Shown in pieces: positions 58,488 to 64,000 of a stretch of DNA of 64,000 nucleotides. Each line of letters opens with the position of its first letter. Position 1 is the first letter of the stretch. The notes under the pieces are model-generated. The model was not told where the DNA came from, made no database searches, and was given only the letters and a program-made list of their open reading frames with translations. Source of the stretch: Ehretia macrophylla (lineage: Eukaryota > Streptophyta > Magnoliopsida > Boraginales > Ehretiaceae). Location of the stretch: NCBI GenBank assembly GCA_037974665.1, contig CM075781.1:32403235-32467234 (forward strand). Reading direction: 5' to 3'. Both the position numbers and the translations under genes were made by a program.

Positions 58488-60769
58488 TCATTTCTTTAAT
58501 GCAAGGATGATAGCTGCAAGCTCAAGATCATGAGTTGGATAGTTGAGTTCATAAGGCTTCAGTTTCCTGGAAGCATAAGCAATAACCCTGCCATTCTGCA
58601 TCAATACACATCCCAGACCTTCCTTCGAAGCATCACTATAGATCACCAGATTATCATAACCCTCAGGTAAAGCAAGAATAGGAGCTGTAGTCAATCTCTT
58701 CTTCAATTCCTGGAAGCTGGCCTCGCATTTATCACTCCAGTCAAATACTCTTTTCTTCTGAGTAAGTTGAGTTAAAGGCCCTGCGATCTTAGAGAAATCC
58801 TTGACAAACCTCCGATAATACCCAGCTAATCCAAGGAAGCTACGAATCTCCGTGACAGTTTCAGGTCGTTTCCAAGATAACACAACTTCAATCTTCGCTG
58901 GATCAACAGAAATACCATCCTGCGAGATAATATGGCCAAGAAAAGCAACTTGCTTAAGCCAGAATTCACATTTGCTAAACTTTGCAAATAACTGATGCTC
59001 CTGAAGAGTCTGCAACACAATTCTGAGATGTTGTTCATGTTCCACCTCAGATTTAGAATAGACAAGAATATCATCAATGAATATAACCACAAATTGGTCC
59101 AGATAAGGACGGAATACCCTCTGCATTAAGTCCATGAATGCGGCAGGAGCATTAGTAAGACCAAACGGCAAGACAACAAACTCGTAATGGCCATATCGAG
59201 TTTTGAAAGCAGTTTTAGGAACATCATCTTTCTTAATCCTCAGCTGATAATAGCCTTGCCTCAGATCAAATTTAGAGAATACCCTGGTGCCTTGCAACTG
59301 ATCAAATAACTCTTCAATCAAAGGCAAATGATATTTATTTTTGATGGTTACCTGAATAAAACCCCGATAATCAATGCATAAACAAATAGATCCGTCTTTC
59401 TTTTTAACAAATAGGACTGGCGTACCCCAAGGCGAAGAACTCGGCTGAATAAATCCCTTCTCAAGCAAGCCCTGCAATTGAACTTTTAATTCTTGCAATT
59501 CGGGTGGAGCCATTCTGTACGGAGTCCTAGAGATAGGTGAAGTCCCCGGCAATAAATCAATCATGAACTCTATCTCTCTATCAGGCGGTAACCCAGGTAA
59601 TTCCTCCGGAAAGACCCCCGGAAACTCCCTCACGATAGGTACATCATTCAATTTCAATTGATCCCCAGGTTGATTAATCAAATATGCAAGATAAGCCTCA
59701 CAACCCTTGCTCAATAATTTAGATGCTCTAATAGAAGAAATAATAGGAGTTCCCATAGATTTTCTACTACCAACTATTTTAAGTACAGGCTGGTTAGGCA
59801 TTTCTAGATACACAATCTTCTTTCTACAATCAAGCTGGGCATAATATTTACTTAACCAGTCCATCCCCAATATAATTTCAAAGTCATTGAAGGGTAGGAT
59901 AATCAAATCAGCAGGAAAAACACGACCCTCAATAAAAATACTACATGCTCTGCAAATAGATCTAGTAACAAACTTCGGACCCATAGGAGTATAAACCACA
60001 ATCTCATGCAACAGTTTATCATGTTTCAGTTTAGCATTTTGTGCACAAGTAGGAGTAATAAATGAATGTGAAGCCCCGGAATTAATTAAAACCTTAACTG
60101 ATTCATCATTAAGAAGAAAAATACCTTCTACCACAGCGGTTGTATCCGGAAGCTCCTCAGCATCCAAAGAAAATACATGGGCCTGACCTCGTGGTGGTGG
60201 TGCTGCAGCTGGTGCCCTGGTCTGAGAGTTCTGAGCTGACGTTTGACCCCTAGGGTTCTTAAATTTCTGACAGTCTTTAACCCTGTGCTGATCACTGCCG
60301 TAACCTGTACACTTGTTATGTTTCTTCCAACAAACATCCTCAGTGTGGCCCTGGCGCTGACAGAAGCTGCACTGCTGGTGACGTCTTAGAGCAGTGCCTC
60401 CCGAAGGAGCTCTGTAAGTAGAGGTAGCTGAACTACCCTGCTGCGAACGGGATACTGCTGGACGGAATTGACTCTGAGTCTGACTCTGAACCGGTCGTGT
60501 CTGAGTCTGAGTAGGCCCTGTATAACTCTGAGTCTGCCTCGGCTGTGTACTCTGCCCAACTGATATAGCCTGTCCCTGGTACCCTTGACTCTGAGACTGA
60601 AACCGCTTACTCGATTGACTGGTCTCGGCTAACACATCGGCCTTGCGTTTCTCATATCTCAAGGCGGCTCGGACCACTGCAGCATAATTAGGAAAATCAT
60701 TTGCAGACAAATTTAGCATAATATCCCTTCTCACCCCAGGATGAATCTTTGGATCTTCATGTCCTCTGG
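58488..60769 (-). pseudogene. pol: Family-A gag end, protease, RT and RNase H
   Basis: Long open frame of about 748 codons from 60734. Gag end carries a CCHC knuckle ([14 protein letters not shown]) and a second one that has lost a cysteine ([14 protein letters not shown]). The protease motif reads INSGASHSF: the catalytic Asp of the usual DSGA is Asn (codon at 60081-60083). RT has [23 protein letters not shown] and the catalytic FIDDILVYS. RNase H opens with [14 protein letters not shown]. The GTG at 60734 is not a start: the frame is displaced by one base from gag near 60775. Confidence 0.9.
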
Positions 60770-61399
60770 CTAAATCAAGGCTGGCGCATAACGGGAAAGC
60801 CTAGTAAAAGTAGCCTCATATTGATCTACTGTCATACTTCCCTGTTTCAAGTTTATGAACTTTGTTTGACGCCTCTTGCGGCCAACCACCGATATGTACT
60901 TGTCTCGGAACTCTCGGACAAAGTCGGCCCACGAATGATGAACCCCCTCGGCTTCCCATTTCTCACTGACGGTACGCCACCAATCTTCAGCGTCATCCTC
61001 TAGAAGGAATGTGGCATAAGTGATCTTTCTATCATCATGGCACTCGAGTATTGCTGCCACTCTTTCAAACTTCCTCAGCCATATCTCAGCCTTCATATTG
61101 TCCAGTTCTCCAAAGAAAGTATAGGCCCCATGATGAATAAACCGATCATACAGATTCCCTCTGGTAGGGCCACTACCTCCGGCTCTCGCAGCCTGATTAC
61201 CTCCAACAACCCCTGGCTGACCCTGCTGTGTCACAAACTGGGCGATGGTGTTCATAGCAGTGGCCATCGTGGCCAAGATCTGTGCAGTGCTCGGTTCTTG
61301 AACCTGCGGTGCATTTTCTGCCACATCAGCTTCTTGCCCATGAACCCCCTCTGGTTCTCCACCAACATTCTGATTCTCAGTACGACGGCGGGGCCTCAT
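60770..61399 (-). pseudogene. gag: Family-A gag (capsid part)
   Basis: 209 codons from ATG 61399. Charged N-terminus, then the retrotransposon gag/capsid core ([49 protein letters not shown]). Ends early at TAG 60770-60772 after a one-base frameshift; the continuation is found in another phase at 60770-60734 and below. Gag would form the particle in which reverse transcription takes place. Confidence 0.88.
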
Positions 61400-61751
61400 C
61401 TCGAATAGCTAGAATGCAAAGTGTTATGACAGGCATACATATGTATATATGCAATTTATAAGTAAACACATAAAGAAAAGTCTAAATAGATTCACATAAA
61501 GTCAAGTACATAGAAATTCAAATAAATACTCCACATTCTTGAAGTACACATAAGTCATTAGATCATACTTGACATTCTTGACCCTTGATATTCTATTTCC
61601 ATGCTAGCATGTTCATTCCTAATTCAAATTTCACTTAGGCAAATCAAAATCAAAGACTCATGCATTCACAAAGTCACATAACAAATCTCTACCCACAGAC
61701 TGAGAAATTTAACCTGGCTTCATGCAATCTATAGCCCTGATACCACTTAAA
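61400..61751 (-). other. Family-A leader
   Basis: About 350 bases between the primer site and gag ATG. AT-rich, no open frame of interest. Confidence 0.7.
61733..61745 (-). other. Family-A primer-binding site (tRNA-Met)
   Basis: Minus strand TGGTATCAGGGCT, 11 of 13 matches to the initiator tRNA-Met site, six bases inside the 5' LTR. Confidence 0.85.
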
Positions 61752-64000
61752 TGTCACGCCCCGACCCAACCCCCAAACTAAAGGTTAAGTCCGGACCCGA
61801 TACACGGACAGAGTCTCCCCTGTACCGTGGACTTTCTGAAAACCTGTAAACTTGCAAATAAGGTAACTACAAGGTAAACAAACTTTCCATGGCTATATAT
61901 ATAATGATTCAAGGCCATCCGAGCCTTGAAGCAAATAACAGTTCCAAAACCACACAAGCATGCAAGAACTTTGTTTACAACATAGTCTAGCAGCCATGAC
62001 ATCTAGGAGAACAATAAAACATACTTAGAAGATAACACATTCTACATTAAGCCATTCACTCCCAAGCATGCAAAGTGAATAAAAGCAGAAACATAAGTTA
62101 TTACAAGACATAGGCTTCCAACTCTACACCACAATCTACTATCCTTCAACTTTACACAACAAGCATATACATAGCCCGTAGGCCACAAAATAGGACATAA
62201 GATAAACAGTTGAGCCTTCCACATAGCAGCAAGAATTTAAACCACCTCAAGCTATCAGGCACAGCAACTAAGGTAAAGGATCAGTCTGAACTTCCTCCTC
62301 CTCAACTAACTCAACAAGCTGGGGATCACCCTCAGCGTCTCCTGAAACATATATCGAGGTATGAGCAACCACTGTTGCCCAGTGAGGGATATAGTCCCGG
62401 GGCGTGCAATGCAACAGGTAATATAGTTAAACAATAATAACAATTAGACAATTAAAGAAACAATGATAGCTTAAATAACCACACATTTAAAAGGATACAT
62501 TTCACATAACCCCTATACACCAATCTTCACTGGTCTTCATTCACGATCCACGAACCACGATCACGATCACGATAAGCCGGCATAATCCCCAAACACTCCA
62601 GTGGGTGTACTCCGGATGTACCCCGATAATCCTACAACCCACCATCCCCTGGCAATCTTCGGACCAAGCGAATGGGGGACTAGGGCACAGAGGTTGGATA
62701 TCCACCGGCAAGCCCTCTACTGCCCAACCGATATTGAACACATCCACCTATAACACTATGGTTGCACAACTACTATGCAATGCACATAACAATGGCAAGT
62801 TAATAGCAATAATATAAGCATTAACACATAGGAGGATCAACAAAGTAGGTTGACCTCGATGCAATTAGAATAGAACAATTATATAAGCAAATATGCAGTT
62901 TTACAAAGAGACATATGCAAGATAAGTATAGAATCATACCAAAAGCTCCAAATCAACTTGAAACCACATATAAACACTCAAGAAGTCATGCCATGGGCTT
63001 AGAAGCGTGAGTCAACCGAAATTGCACCTAAATCCCTTTGTTTTTCAAACTATTTCTCTTCCAAACCAAGGTTAAAGATTCCATTTTCAAGGAAAACTCT
63101 CCCAACCTTCTAACTAACCCTCAAGGTACCCTCTCAACCCTCTCACTCATTGAAACGCCCGCGATTACCCCGAAAGCCCCAAATTCTCTCTTATGGCTTT
63201 AAACTACACATACCTTATCCGGGCTTCAAACAAGGGTTATCAAAGCTTCTATAGCACCTAGGTAGCCTAAGAATACTAGAAATGAAGCCCGAATCCACCC
63301 GGATTCATATTAACCTCGAAAGCCCTTTGTTAAAGTCGACTATTTTACGTTTTATGCGATTTTAGGACAATGCAATTGCACGGGGCTATTAGGCTACCTT
63401 CACTAGCACCTAAGGCTTCTATTAGGAGTGTTGAATCAAGCTAATTCGAGCAATTACATAAAACCCTAGAAAAACGTTACTATTCACCCCAAAAATCAAA
63501 CCAACGATTCTAACCGTTTAAAAAGCGAAACGATGGCTCAAATGTGTTCTCTAGCATTCATATACATGGTATAATAGTATAGATAATCAATACAATGGCA
63601 TTTGAACACATTTTCAACAAATCAAGAAAATAGCAACTATTTAGAAATGCGAAAATAAGCCGTGAAATCCCTCACCAATACGCGTAGGAGCACCTAGGAA
63701 GCTTGCAAACACCCTACACTAGTTGCTCAAGGCTTGGCTTGGCTTGAATTGGAGAGTTGATGAGCAAAATCTTTTTTTTTCTCTTCTCCTTGCTCTCGGC
63801 CCAGCTACAGGAATTCTGCACAATTTTTTTCTTTTTGTTTTGTGTTTTATGAGCCTTAGTTGATATTTAAGGTGTTTAGTTGGGTGGGGTCAAGCTTGGG
63901 TGTTTAAGTGGCTTTTAAAATGCTCGTTGATAGCTTAGAAACGAGCCTAAGGTGTGAAACATAGGCTAGCTAATTAAATCTATAAAGTTATTACGTAACA
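61752..64000 (-). repeat. Family-A 5' LTR, cut by window end
   Basis: Plus-strand start TGTCACGCCCCGACCC. Matches the 3' LTR with few visible differences, pointing to a fairly recent insertion. The palindrome TGGTTGCGCAACCA of other copies is mutated here (62759-62772). The window ends at the sequence that lies 246 bases from the end of the 3' LTR. Confidence 0.92.

Larger units (their letters stand above)
51700..64000 (-). mobile_element. Family-A Tekay-like chromovirus, near full length
   Basis: Ty3/gypsy element on the minus strand: 5' LTR at right (61752 to beyond 64000), primer site, gag, protease, RT, RNase H, integrase with chromodomain, polypurine tract, 3' LTR at left (51700-56705). 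Comparing LTRs, the 5' LTR should end about 246 bases past the window. The left flank GATCA (51695-51699) is the expected target sequence. It is inserted in the EPRV-5 movement-protein region. Disabled by one frameshift, two stops and a protease substitution. Confidence 0.93.

Noticed and set aside
1-64000. tRNA, rRNA or other structural RNA genes
   Set aside because: tRNA-like matches are only primer-binding sites of 12-18 bases; no cloverleaf or rRNA sequence was seen. A covariance-model scan would be decisive.

Overview
This is plant nuclear DNA made of nested retroelements and old pararetrovirus copies. No host gene was found. The plant assignment rests on a Tekay-type chromovirus, long LTRs with TG...CA ends and 5-bp target-site duplications (TSDs), tRNA-iMet and tRNA-Asp primer sites, a TRIM-like element, and endogenous pararetrovirus (EPRV, Caulimoviridae) polyprotein relics. 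The species cannot be told from this window; a dicot seems likely but is unproven.

The base layer is a rearranged cluster of one EPRV family. Pieces in order: EPRV-1 (1-4586, minus), EPRV-2 (16738-22026, minus), EPRV-3 (22027-30902, plus), duplicated coat fragments (30903-31887, plus), EPRV-4a and 4b (31888-37920, minus) and EPRV-5 (37921-38780 plus 48367-51699, minus). EPRV-2 and EPRV-1 are a head-to-tail tandem, now split by an LTR element. EPRV-2 and EPRV-3 meet head to head with divergent promoters. Combining copies, the order is promoter with TATA box, tRNA-Met primer site, movement protein, zinc ribbon, coat protein with CCHC finger, aspartic protease, reverse transcriptase, RNase H, and a C-terminal extension I do not recognise. 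The layout resembles the single-polyprotein genera (petuvirus, florendovirus). Every copy is broken by stops, frameshifts or deletions.

LTR elements are inserted into this layer, and most insertions can be proved by 5-bp TSDs. A non-autonomous family-C element (4587-16732; TSD CAAAC/CAAGC) carries a solo family-A LTR in its 5' LTR (5277-8501; GTCTA) and a TRIM-like element in its interior (10190-13148; ATAGG). The TRIM carries a solo family-B LTR (10500-12922; GTAAC). EPRV-3 holds a solo family-A LTR (23980-26389; GGAAC). EPRV-5 is split by a two-LTR family-B element with a non-coding interior (38781-48366; TTGCT), which holds another solo family-B LTR (39842-42534; TGAAC). EPRV-5 is also cut at 51699 by a near-complete Tekay-like family-A element (51700 to beyond the window end), whose 3' LTR holds a solo family-A LTR (52063-54579; ATAGG).

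The family-A element on the minus strand is the only one with near-intact coding capacity: gag, protease, RT, RNase H, integrase and chromodomain. It is disabled by one frameshift, two stop codons and a protease Asp-to-Asn change. Solo LTRs outnumber complete elements, so LTR-LTR recombination has been frequent. The most notable signals are the inverted EPRV promoters, duplicated palindromes in the EPRV promoter, the unrecognised polyprotein tail, a W-box cluster and XhoI-core palindromes in family C, and conserved palindromes and a short reading frame inside the LTRs.
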